Assembly (NCBI GenBank): GCA_008921705.1
Contig: VFFE01007653.1
Span: 779,058-843,057 of the forward strand
DNA from: Burhinus oedicnemus
Taxonomy: Eukaryota; Chordata; Aves; Charadriiformes; Burhinidae
Length of the DNA stretch: 64,000 bases
Direction of reading: 5' to 3'
The notes below the pieces were generated by a model that saw only the letters and a list, made by a program, of their open reading frames with translations, was not told where the DNA came from and made no database searches. Below are positions 24,969 to 36,030 of this stretch, one piece after another. The translations under genes and the position numbers were made by a program. Position 1 is the stretch's first letter. Every line of letters begins with the position of its first letter.

Positions 24969-26532
24969 TGTAGGTTCCTCTCACTAACAGCAGAAACTGC
25001 TAGAGTTCTGTTTGTTCTTCAGAATTGTTTTGAAACAGAATTTATTTCAGTATTTTTCTTTATTTTTGCTTCCTTTAGTACACTTTGCCTCTGCTAATGC
25101 ATACATATAGCTAAGTCCAAATTTCATGTGTTCGATTAATACAGATTTCCTACAGAGTTTTGTCCGCAAGGAACAAAAGGAAAAACAACCACCTCACATG
25201 ACACATGCAAGTTTTGTTGTTCAGCGTACATCCGAAAGGCAGAGTTTAAAGTGGAGATATGGAAAAACTGGGGACGTCATGCAGATTTGTCTCTGTCAAA
25301 CTGGGCCTGAAATCAGTTTTGTTAGTATTATGGTTTTCCAAGGGACCCATTCCCTATCAATCATTTTTTAATTGCTATAACACTTTCTTTTCACTTGCTG
25401 TGAACAAAGCACTGTAAATAGAGATTTATAGTGCAAGTGACAGGAGGCAATTCAAGATAAAATACATTGATATATTCTTCCCCTTGGAGTATGTTCCTCT
25501 TATGTGAACTCAAGGCAGAGCATGTTTGCTACAAGTAGAGGCGAGTGGAGAGCTTAGGAAAGCCTTCCCTGCTGTGAACACTGGACAGCTACAACTCTTC
25601 TCATGATTTCATGTCTGAATCAAATTTTAGCTGCCTTTTTTAAAATCCTAAGCAAGAAAGAGGAAAGGATGGAGTGAGGTCCCTATTGACCACAGCAGAG
25701 TTAGAGCTGACCTGATACACAGCAGCATCTGCTACTCCACACTTTGCTTGGTGTTTCCAGGAGTTATACACAAACCCAGTGCCTTCTAATTCCCTCTCCC
25801 TAACTCCACTGCAACCAGAGTTCACAATCTCCTGCTGAAGCACTAATGTATAGATTAAATACTTGTCATGTGACCACTGTGCTGTTACTGCCTGACCCCT
25901 TACAATGAACATTCTTAAATTGCTGAGACTATACATGCTGGGTTTTATCACATGGAGAACTTCAATGACTTTGCAGGAATAATTTGTATTTCAAGTCTAT
26001 ACTGCATGAACTAAGCACTACACAGTGATATCCAAGTTTGGGTGGAGCAAATTATCTTAAGTATTGGAAATAGCGTTATCCCAGAATGTTGCTGCAGCAT
26101 CTCAGCTAGCTTGAATCTTTCAGTGCAGCATTGTGTTGTACAGCAAAGGCAATGGTATCATATTCAGCCACTGAGATGGTCTTCAGTTGTTTGGTGGGCA
26201 GAACACCGGAGGATTAAAGCAGAAAGACAGTCCCTCCTCTGGTCCCTCTGTGGAGTTTTATAAGCCACATGTGACCTCCAAGGCTCACTTCTTTCACTGC
26301 CAGTTATGCAAGGCTATCACGCAATGCCTGGAGAAATTAGGTCCTGTTGAAGTATGTTTTCTACTAAAGCCTATTTAATAAACACACAAAATCTTGGCCC
26401 AAATAGAAGACAGGCTTTTCTGTCCTACTTACTCTCCAGAAAGAGAAGGGCCCTAATGCCTCTCATATTGTTGGAAACATGAGAGAGCACTGGGTAGAAG
26501 TACAACCTCTAATTTGGATTAACAATATATTT
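24969..26532. other. Non-coding spacer between two CR1 copies
   Basis: About 1.56 kb with no recognised feature. A 103-codon minus frame at 25640-25951 has no family resemblance. Confidence 0.6.
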
Positions 26533-27240
26533 TCATAGAATCACAGAATACCTTGGGTTGGAAGGGACCTTTAAAGGTCACCTAGGCAAACCTCCCCTGC
26601 AATGAGCAGGGACATCTTCAACTAGATCACATTGCTCAGAGCCCTGTCCAACCTGACCTTAAATGTTTCCAGGGATGGGGCATCTACCACCTCTCTGGGG
26701 AATCTGTTCCAGTGTTTCACCACCTTCACCGTAAAAGATTTCTTCCTTATATCTAGTCTACATCTTCACTCTTTTAGTTTAAAACCATTACCCCTTGTCT
26801 TATTGCAATAGGCCCTGCTAAAAAGTTTGTCCCCATTTTTCCTGTAGACCTCCTTTAAGTAGTGAAAGGCCACAATAAGGTCTCCCCGGAGCCTTCTCTT
26901 CTCTAGGCTGAATAACCCCAGCTATCTCAGCCTGTCCTCATAGCCCTCTGATCATTTTTGTGGCCCTCCTCTGGACTGCCTCCAACAGGTCCATGTCTTT
27001 CCTGTGCTGAGGGCTCCAGACCTGGATGCAATACTCCAGGTGGGGCCTCACAAGAGCAGAGCAGAGGGGGAGAATCACCTTGCTTGACCCACGCTTGTTT
27101 TGATGCAGCCCAGGATATGGCTGGCTTCCTGGACTGCGAGCACACACTGCTGGCTCATGTCCAGCTTTTCACCCACCAGTACCGCCAAGTCCTTCTTGGC
27201 AGGGCTGCTCCCAATCCCTTCATCCCCTAGTCTGTATTTT
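26533..27240 (-). mobile_element. 5'-truncated CR1 LINE with internal deletion
   Basis: Minus-strand CR1 of about 708 bp whose 3' tail reads (minus strand) GGTATTCTGTGATTCTATGA. It reaches further 5' than the 24.5-kb copy and includes part of the reverse transcriptase C-terminal region: a minus frame at 26938-27147 reads [20 protein letters not shown] followed by [20 protein letters not shown]. Near 26943 the usual block between the CTCATAG and CCCTCTGATCAT motifs is missing, a small deletion of some 15-20 bases compared with the other copy, and the frame terminates there. The three overlapping 68-90-codon frames in this interval are all explained by the repeat. Confidence 0.95.
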
Positions 27241-27408
27241 CCATTCTTTTTCCTTACTTTACAGTAACTCTATATCGATAAACCTAGAAATACAGAAACG
27301 TTTATTTGTCTTTTACATGCTGTCACCAGGCACTAAGGGGACAGACAGGTTCTTTTAGACATCCTTGGCAGAATGATGAGGGCACTAAATTGTAGTTACA
27401 ATTAAAGC

Positions 27409-27414
27409 TTTATT
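27409..27414 (-). promoter_or_regulatory. AATAAA polyadenylation signal inside the LTR
   Basis: AATAAA on the minus strand, about 90 bases before the CA end of the LTR, where the R/U5 boundary signal is expected. Its position supports the orientation given for the LTR. Confidence 0.6.
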
Positions 27415-27833
27415 TTCTTAACAGAATTTTTTGATTACTATAGCACATAATTTCTGATTAGAATGGCACAGAATTTCTACAAGCAGAATCAATGTAGTAT
27501 AATCTATAAATAGAGTAATATAGAATTTATATTACAACTTAACTTATGATTTCTAATCCCTTAGGCCTTAACTTAGCATACAATTTCTAACCACTTACAC
27601 CCGCTGCAGACTGGGTCAGATCTTAATACGTGGTTTGCTGTATCAATATAACAATCATAATCTGTAATCAAGAATCATATAAAAGAAAATGAGTCACTCA
27701 CTCAATGAGTTACTCAGTCCTCAAAGGATGCAGACGGTGGTGGAGGTGTCCCTGGCCACCCGTAGGTCCTGCATCTCACTGTCCAGCAGCAGCTCCAGTC
27801 CAGGTTCCCCACTTAGGACTTGTAACTGCTTAA

Positions 27834-27840
27834 TTTTATA
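27834..27840 (-). promoter_or_regulatory. TATA box inside the LTR
   Basis: TATAAAA on the minus strand, about 410 bases into the LTR and upstream of the AATAAA signal. The order fits a U3 promoter. Whether it is active cannot be seen from sequence. Confidence 0.5.
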
Positions 27841-28154
27841 GACAGTGCTCTGGGTGCTGTTACGCTTCCCTGTTCTGTGACAGGGTCATCACCGCTTGGT
27901 TGGCCAGGTGCCTGGGACTTTCAAGGCTGGTGAAGAAGGGAGTAATCAGCCTGGTGCCCAGTAACCTTGAGGCCAATAGAGAGGGGAAGAAGAAATCTGT
28001 TTGGTTTGTCTACTTGTTTACAAGACCTTCAGGGCCTGATAATGAAGGGAAAGGGAATGAGTATGTGACCCGCTCGGTCACAGAGAATGGACATTTGCCT
28101 TACAAAATGGTGTTAGTTATGCTAACCATATTACCAGAGGTTGGCAGTAGGGGG

Positions 28155-28180
28155 TGCAAATCATACCTGCAAATCATACC
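28155..28180 (-). repeat. Two tandem 13-bp repeats in LTR U3, octamer-like
   Basis: TGCAAATCATACC occurs twice head to tail (28155-28167 and 28168-28180). On the LTR's own strand each copy contains ATTTGCA, seven of eight bases of the octamer (POU factor) site. Short direct repeats in U3 are typical of retroviral enhancers. Confidence 0.6.
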
Positions 28181-28248
28181 ATACGATAAAAACAGATTTC
28201 CTGATGTAAACTCCTTCTTGAGGCTGTAGTTTTGGATTTTTTGTAACA

Positions 28249-31200
28249 ATCAGACAGAGCTAGGTTGCAATGCTTTTACAGGTCTGCTGGATTTGTACCA
28301 GAAAATACTGTCTGTTCAGAAAATACCTGTGTCCCGAGCTTCCTAAGAAGCTGAAATACACAGTTCTTCAAGTACCATGCAATCTGCTCTGGCAGCCAGC
28401 TGGAATCTGCCACAATAATAGTTTTAAGATCTGTTTTAAGCCACTGTTCATGACTTCTTTGAATTTTCCAAAAATTACATTGTTGATGTCCTGATGTTCT
28501 TCGTGTGGATTTGGCAGCAGCTCAAACAACAGGTGGGACTGACAAATCTAGATATTATTTTTTTTTTAAGATTGAAAATGCTTGTTATTAAGCATTCAAA
28601 ACAAATGTCTTAGTTTAATGGTCAAGGCCTTGCCATAATATTCTGATGAAAGACACTCTAAAGGTTGCTTCATTTGCAGGCCAGACCTAAATAGCACTAA
28701 ATTATGCTTTGAAAACAACCACTATTACTGGGTCACATTGCCATGTCACTTTGCAGTTTGGGTTTCAACACAGGAACATTGATGGCACTTTTCCTGCTTG
28801 ATCAGAGGGCTGAATTCCAGTAAAACTTGTTGTATCCACCCATGTACAGCCTGTATCTCACACAGCTATCATCCTTTTAAAACTGCCAATGCTTGACTCT
28901 CTAAACAAGCTGTGTTGAAATCAGATGTAGAGGAAAAGAGGAATCAAAAGCAGAGGAGCTAGCAGTAGAAAGGGAGCAGCCGGAGGGGAGCAGAGGTGAG
29001 GAAGCTAATGAGGGAGAGGGAATTCAGTTAAATTTCTTCAGACTGCCCAGAAGGCTGTACACTGCTTTGCTGCTGACTCGCATGGTCTTGGTTTTGTTGG
29101 CTTTTTGAAGGAATAACCTCCAGGCTGCATGAATGAAACTGAAGCCTTCAGTACTGGTGACATATATCCCAAGCCACAGAAGTTAACTGCAAATCTGAAA
29201 TCCCCCAAAGGAACAGCTCCTTCTGCAAATCTCAAAGTTTCAGTTTGGTGCAGGTGTCATGATATTTCTCTGAAATTAAGAATAACAGATTTAGAGTATT
29301 AGAGTATGGAGAAAAGTACATGTTCTGCAACTTGAGCTGACAGTGGGAACTATTTAGGGATATTACTGAGTCACTGATAAGACTCACAGGTTGTTGGCTG
29401 GCAGCAGAGCTTTCATTTGGGAATTCTGAGCGATAGTGTAACTTTGTCAACATGCACAGTTACAGGGAGATGAAGACTATATTAGCTACTGTTCAGCCAA
29501 TAAAAACTATCATTGCCACAAGATTTTATGACATTTATTACTAACAAAAATAAATATTGTGAGTTCATGATAATATGCCAGGTTTTGTTTATTTTGCTAC
29601 TGGCTTTGTCTCTCTATAAAATAAAGACTAGACAAAATATTGGAACCAGTCTTTCATATACCTCCTTTAGCATAGGATTATATTACCATGCTTAAATATG
29701 TTTATCTTCCTAATAAACTCCAGCAGCTCACCACTGGCCTCTCAGAGGCATTTTCCACTTTATCTTTTTGAAAAATAAAAGCGTTATCATATAGTCCAGG
29801 AAAAAGCAGACAAAACAGAAAATCCCATTAAGAGTATCTTAGGATAGACTAATTAATGGATAGCAGTTCAGCACAGCAGCATTTAGATACTAATCTGATC
29901 ATCTGGTTTGCTTTCATCTACCTCAGTGTAACTCTCAGTGACCATATCTGAAGAGCAGGATCTGGTACAGAACAGAAGATACCACCTTTATTTAACAACA
30001 GTTCTCTGAAGGGCTGAGGATATATATTGCCTCATCAGCCCTGCAATGAAACTCCACTGTGAAACGCCCAGTCCAACAAAGTGAGTTTGTGTTCACAATG
30101 TCACATCTGCACTATTACTATTAAATATTGATGTTCAGTTCAGATACCAGCTGAGAGATAGCAGGCTACAAAATAGATATGTATGTTCTGTTTCTTGCTG
30201 GGTGATCATGAAGAGCAATAGGCAGAAACTCATGAACTAGAGAATAATTCTGCCATATATGCTCCTGGGAATTAGAACTGAAGTATGGGGAGAGTTAAGC
30301 CAGACCTCTTTTCTTGCTGGACATAGATAGTAGCCAGGCATGATTTGCTAATTTGTCCTGTTTTCCCAAATAAAAGATTTTGGTGGTTTCATATTGGACT
30401 GGACTGCCACATTTTTATGAGTGAGGAAAATGGGTCTAGAAAAGGAGTGGTACAGCCTTCCTTATTACTGCCCAGGTGTAACAAGAAGAGAAGAAATTAA
30501 TCCCCAGATTAATTATCTGCAGCCCTTATCTGTAGGGGTGGGGTCTGTAGAGGAGGTGCAGTCACAATTATGATGTAGTTACCAGTCTGCAACTGGTGTT
30601 AACAGAAGCTGCAATCCATGATGCTGCAATAAGTCATGTCTAGTTATGGCCAACAGCAGTCCTAATCAACTACCATGTGAGCTGAAAAAAAAAAAAAAGG
30701 TCAGTTATTTAAGCCAATCACTAGGCCAGTTAGGTCCAGTGGAAGTCAAGGGTGACTTAATCTTGCTGGTGAATTCCTGAAGCATATTACTGAGATTAGC
30801 TCCACTGGGGAGCTCCACTCAGCCACCAGTGACTGAGCAAGATTTGAGTGAGTGATTGCTACCAATGACTTCATGATTGTGCTGCCTGATCTCTAGAGTT
30901 GAGGGAAAAGAAAGACATGGAGCAGTCTGAGATAATTCTATCCAGGCAGTATTTATTCCCTTTTCTTATTAAACTCCCCACTGGCAGCTGAGGACAGCTG
31001 AATGAACTCCCTGATACAAGGTGGCTGCCTAGTACCTAAGATGATGGCATATCTATAGTGAAGGGGGTTCAAGGGGGGCGTTGGACCTCCTGCAGAAATG
31101 CTTAGTCCTATAGCAAAATGAATGAAAGGAACAAGTGTGAGTAAGGGCCAACAGGACCAAGAACTACATATGGATAATTTCAGTTCCACAAGTGTGTTTT

Positions 31201-34200
31201 TTTCTATGGTTTAAGTGCATAAAAATAGGAAAGAGTGAAAAATGTCATGAAAACTTAACAGCTGTCTTTCCTGATTAACTGCTACAATGTGTGAATCTTT
31301 TTTTTTTTACCTTAAACCTACTGAAAACATTTTATCATGAGGTTTGAACTTTTTAATCAAAGGTTTACTATTTTTAAGACAAAAACCAGCCTGATAAGGA
31401 TTTGCATAAATATCCATGTGTAATATGCATAACAAGGTTTAGTAGAAAGAAGTTAAGAAAATACCTTCATCAAAGCAATGTTGTCTAGGCTACTGTGGTT
31501 TTTAAGCCTAACATCAGATATATTATCAGGAAGAGCCTTTAAAAAAAACAAAACAGGCATATGTGCTTTTTTGTCACTGAGAGTTTTCCAGGCAAACCTA
31601 AAGCCATGTATTCAGCAAGGTTGGTAATAAGAGAGGCTAATACATTACTTTCTGGCACATCCAAAACTTCAAGCAACAAACAAATAGTTTGGATGGCACT
31701 GAATATTTTTTCTTGGTCTGTCATGAGTGTTAAAAATGATCTGCTGAAAATTATAGAAACTTGTAATTAAAAACATAAACAATTTTTTTAACTTTTTTTT
31801 ATTTATTTTTTTTCAGGAAGATTCATTTGCAGCATATGCTGCTCCTCAAATCTCTAGGGATATGCCCCACCCTTGAGTTTGAAATGCAAAGATACTCTTT
31901 TTTTAGATATGCTGGGAGAAACGTTGTGGAAGACTTTGGAGTGGGTCTGTGAAACTGGAAAGTATGTAGGTCGTTTGAGCTTGCACCAGTTTAGCATTTG
32001 TAAGCCGAAGTCTGATGACAGACTTTTGAGGGAAAAGATGTCATCTCAGAGAACTAAGTTTTCTGTATGCAATGTACTATCAGGAATTCCATCCTAAACA
32101 ATGGGTGAAAAATTGCTAAGTAAACTGAACTGGAATACCAAGTTTTGTTTAAATATTTTAAAACACATTTATTCTACCATGAATAACTTTTTGAAAAATG
32201 TCTTGATAGTATTTTGAGTGAGAAAAAATATTTTTTTAGAGCAAATATCTAATTTGCCACTGGCCTTAGTTCTTACAGGAATAAAAAGTGAAAAGAAAAA
32301 GTGAAAAGAATTTTAGTGTCTTTTTCTGCTTAACAGAATTCTATTTCCAATAGTGCATAGTAAAAGGGGAAACTGTAAATTTAATGTAATTGCAACCACT
32401 AACAATATTTTAAATTGTAAACTGTGTTTTTGTTTCCTGTATTTAAATCTGTAAAGAATACCAGTCCTCTTTCCCCTTATGTTCATCCATTGTGCAGAAG
32501 ACTTAGACACAAACGAAAAAATATACCAAACTGTGATTCCTTTGAAATATTCACCCTTAAATTTTGCCCTCTTCTTTCCACAGAATAAAATTTGTGCAAT
32601 ATTAGCATTTCATTCTTTTGTTTTAAATAGGAGAAGGACATGAAACTATCCATCAATGTGCAACTTCTTGCACCTGCTTGGCTGAAAACTGTAACTATGT
32701 CAAAAAAACAGGAATCTGCTTAATCTCTGTCTGTATCAAGCCCAAATTAACACATTTAATATTGGCATGCTCCATCAGAGTATTTTTCCAGCTGGCTCCA
32801 AGCTGCATCGCTGTGTGGGGGTTGCTGCCAGCTGCATGGCAGACTCTAAGTTTGTGTGTGGGTCACCAGTGGACATGATGCAGCTCACATCCAGACAGAG
32901 CCTCACAGGACATCGCTCCTGAGGACATGTGCAAGGAATGGCATGCATGGCTTGCATCTGCGCTCTGCAGCAGAACCACATGAATTGTGCTGCATGTCAG
33001 GTCATATTTTTTGGCAAAGAGGGATGGAGGCTAAATTTGCCTAGAAGCACTTTCCAGATCTGTTCCCTGATATACAGCAAATAATGGATTTTTCTTAAAT
33101 GATAGAACTAAGTTCAATATTGAGAGGTAAAAGAAAAATAGCCTGTCTGTAAATCAAGCATGTGCTGAGCATGAATATTAGACTGAAATTTTAGAGGTCC
33201 AAGCAAAAAGAAGGTATCCTTTAGAACATATGCCCTTTGGAAGTGCATGAGGCAGTGCTGACATTAACTTAATGGGCTTGATTTGCTTTGAGGACTTCTT
33301 ACATTTGCCCATTAACATGCTAATGTATTTTCCAATTTTATTTTTTCTCTTAATGACAATTCAAAAAATGCCATCATGTCTCATTACAAGAGAGACACAA
33401 CAGAACATAGAAAAAAAAATTTCTAGTGCACTGTAGCCGTAGCTGCTAACTTATCGTTCACTTGAGGTGCTACAAGGAAAGAAAAAGCTAATAGTTTGAA
33501 GAAATGGAATAATTTTTTCCACAATGCTGTCCAGAATGACAACTAGTACTGGCATATCCAGTAAAACCAGCTGCCAAATGGCATATTGTAGTGAATGCTT
33601 ATGTTTTTAAAGCTTTAATTCTGAGTATTATCTTCAATTGATAGTAGCATAGTCACTCTTTAAGGTTCTGCTTTAAAACAATCTCAAATGATACCTTGAA
33701 GAATTTAATTCAAGCCATGTATATTATAGGAAAAAAACTCCACATTTCTTGTAATGGCTGAACTCATGTTGCACAGCTCAGGATCTACTCTGGTCTTACC
33801 TGATGGCTATTGTGTCATTTCTATTGTCTTTGCCCAGACCCAGTTCCCAATAACCATATCCCATATGTTATGGGCACAGATGAAGGACGCACAATCAGTA
33901 TTTCATTCTTGTGGCTTTAACTGAAATTAACTTAATTTTCATGCTGTTTCAACCATATTGGTTAGTACTAAATTCTGAAAACAGTTCCTATAGGAATCCA
34001 GAAGTAAACACAGCACAATAGTTCTTAAAATCACAAATTGTCTGCTGTGTCCTAAGCCTCTGTCTCCTTCATAAAATAGCCAGTTTATGTACCTTCTGCC
34101 AGCTGATTCTTTCTCAAAGGTGATGAGCTTGAGCAGACTGATGAGGGGGAGCTGTTTAAGTGACATCAGAGAAAAAAGCAAGAGAAAAAGAGGAGAAAGA

Positions 34201-35784
34201 AGCATCTTTCATGGAATACTCTCTGAATTTCCCAAGAAGGAGTGTAACCATAATCCTTTCCAACTGGGACATTAAAAATATACATCCTATCATTTTTGAG
34301 AAAACTTTATTATTTAAAGAGTGAGGGCAATCAAAGTTTTTTGTAGGATGCTGACCTCCCTGATCCCATAGGCCTCAGCCAAAAATCCAGGAAGAACTGA
34401 TTCTGTAGAACTTGACAGGCTTACAAAACACAGATCGTCTGAAAACTTAAGTAATTCAAACCATTTTAGGCTCCTTCAGCCTTCTGTGTCTCCCAAGGAA
34501 GCATCCCTGAATCTGAGACTTCAGTAATGGGGAATTCTCAAAAGCCAGACAATGATAAAGATATTGCTGGAAAAATACTTGAAGTTGGGACAATGTTTTC
34601 AGGTGCAGAGGAGCAAGCTAAAGTTAGCATAAACAACTATACACAATGTGCTCTCTGTCCCTGTCTAGTCTTTGGACTTAGCAAAGTTTCAAGTCTAGGG
34701 TTTTAACCTAGAACATAAAAATTCAGGCTTTTAGATCATGGTTTACATTCCTCTGCTTCTGACCTAGCCGGAGACACTGCATTAGAAATATCCTGAGTAT
34801 AAGTAACTCTTTGACTCCAATTCAGTCATTATAAATCTAGAAAGGTTGTATTTATAAAAACAGGTTTAACTTCAACCCAGAGGCATTTATTTTCCTGTCA
34901 CTTCTACAGAACTCAACATGCTGAGTTGATGGCATTTGAAAAGATAGTACAAAGCCTTCACCTTCTCCTTGCTACCATAAGGTACCACTGCCATAAAGCT
35001 AAGACCTTATTGTGGACTAAACCACTAAGAGGAAAGGGGGCATAACAGCTCCTAGTGAAATATAATGATGGAAAAGGCTAACAAACTTAAAAGCTACAGG
35101 TAGTAGTATAAAAGAGGAATAATGCAACCAACATGACATTATAACTGAACTAAACCAAATGTGCATTGAAGTGGCATGGAGCCACTCTCAACATTCACTT
35201 ATTTCCCCTTCACATTTAATAAGAAGGAATTTTTAAAGAAAATCAGATTCCACTAGACCAATTACTTGAAAGGTGTAGATGTTGTCTAAAGAATTCAGCT
35301 AAATGGGATGTTTTGATTATTCTGTTTCTAATTTAGACCTCAGCCAGGCAGAAAACAATGCCCTACAAGTGGTTTCTACTTATAGGAAATAAATATGTTG
35401 CCAAATTCTGCGTCTTTTTAGGGTGGCATGACCAACATGCACACACCTTGCACTTGCAGCATTAGCTACACTTCTGAAGGAAAAAGAAAAGCCTCCTGGA
35501 AAAGGCAGCTTCAAAAACTGGGCAGAGCTCCATAGGAGATCTGCTGAGTCAAAGCATGTTTGATTTGCTGTTTCTGCTAGCAGCCAGATTTTCAGCACAC
35601 ATCCACTCTCCCTGAACAAAACCAGAAACTGTTGGTCCTTGTGAACTTCTGAAAATCTGTATCTATAAAGGAGAATACTGATCAGTGCTGTGACTGCTGC
35701 CATTTCAGAGGAAATGCATTGAGACTGACGTGAAATTGAAGAGAAATACTCTTCAATTATTTTATCAAAGTTTTTAAACATTTA
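28249..35784. other. Non-coding stretch
   Basis: About 7.5 kb without a recognised gene or transposon. It includes a 14-A run, a doubled AAGTGAAAAG near 32284-32309 and several T-rich runs. The 133-codon minus frame at 35380-35781 is the longest frame here and is unrecognised; see findings. Confidence 0.6.
30685..30698 (+). repeat. Poly-A run (14 A)
   Basis: Fourteen A bases after GAGCTG. No retroelement body recognised upstream. Confidence 0.85.
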
Positions 35785-36030
35785 GACTAACTGCTGGTAA
35801 AGTCTATAGATGATACAAAAAATGTCCAAACGGCAAAAAATTATTAAGGATCTGTCAGTTTTGTAGGTCAGTGTGAACTGTCTGCCAAGCTAGGCTCACT
35901 TGAGCAGCATCTATTCTGGTATGTGTGAAACCATACAGGGAACATAGCTATTCACAGAACACAGGTTAGTTGAACATACCCTGGAAGGCAGCAATTCTGA
36001 AGTGACTGAAGTTATAGGACATGAGCACTG
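35785..36030 (+). mobile_element. Probable ancient CR1 LINE fragment
   Basis: GGTAAAGTCTATAGATGATA followed by CAAAA resembles the KFADDTK catalytic block of CR1 ORF2. About 150 bases later, ACCCTGGAAGGCAGCAATTC followed by TGAAG resembles the downstream block preceding the EKDLG motif. The order and strand are consistent, but divergence is high and borders are loose. The start of the 156-codon frame at 36002-36472 lies within its last part. Confidence 0.5.

Larger units (their letters stand above)
27321..28248 (-). mobile_element. Probable solo LTR of an avian endogenous retrovirus
   Basis: Read on the minus strand, this unit of about 928 bp starts TGTTACAAAAAATCC and ends CCTGGTGACA, giving the TG...CA ends and short imperfect inverted termini of an LTR. 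Inside, in LTR order, are a TATA box (TATAAAA, 27834-27840) and a polyadenylation signal (AATAAA, 27409-27414) some 90 bases before the 3' end. No primer-binding site or polypurine tract is visible beside either end and no gag, pol or env frame adjoins, so it looks like a solo LTR. The 5-6 bases flanking the proposed ends do not match, so the borders or a target duplication are uncertain. The 109-codon plus-strand frame at 27900-28229 is antisense to U3 and is not a gene. I cannot assign a named family. Confidence 0.7.

Noticed and set aside
26927..27230. Frames on both strands over the 26.5-kb CR1
   Set aside because: One is the CR1 reverse transcriptase remnant and the others are shadows of it.
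27900..28229. 109-codon plus-strand frame
   Set aside because: Lies antisense to the U3 part of the LTR; no protein family resemblance.
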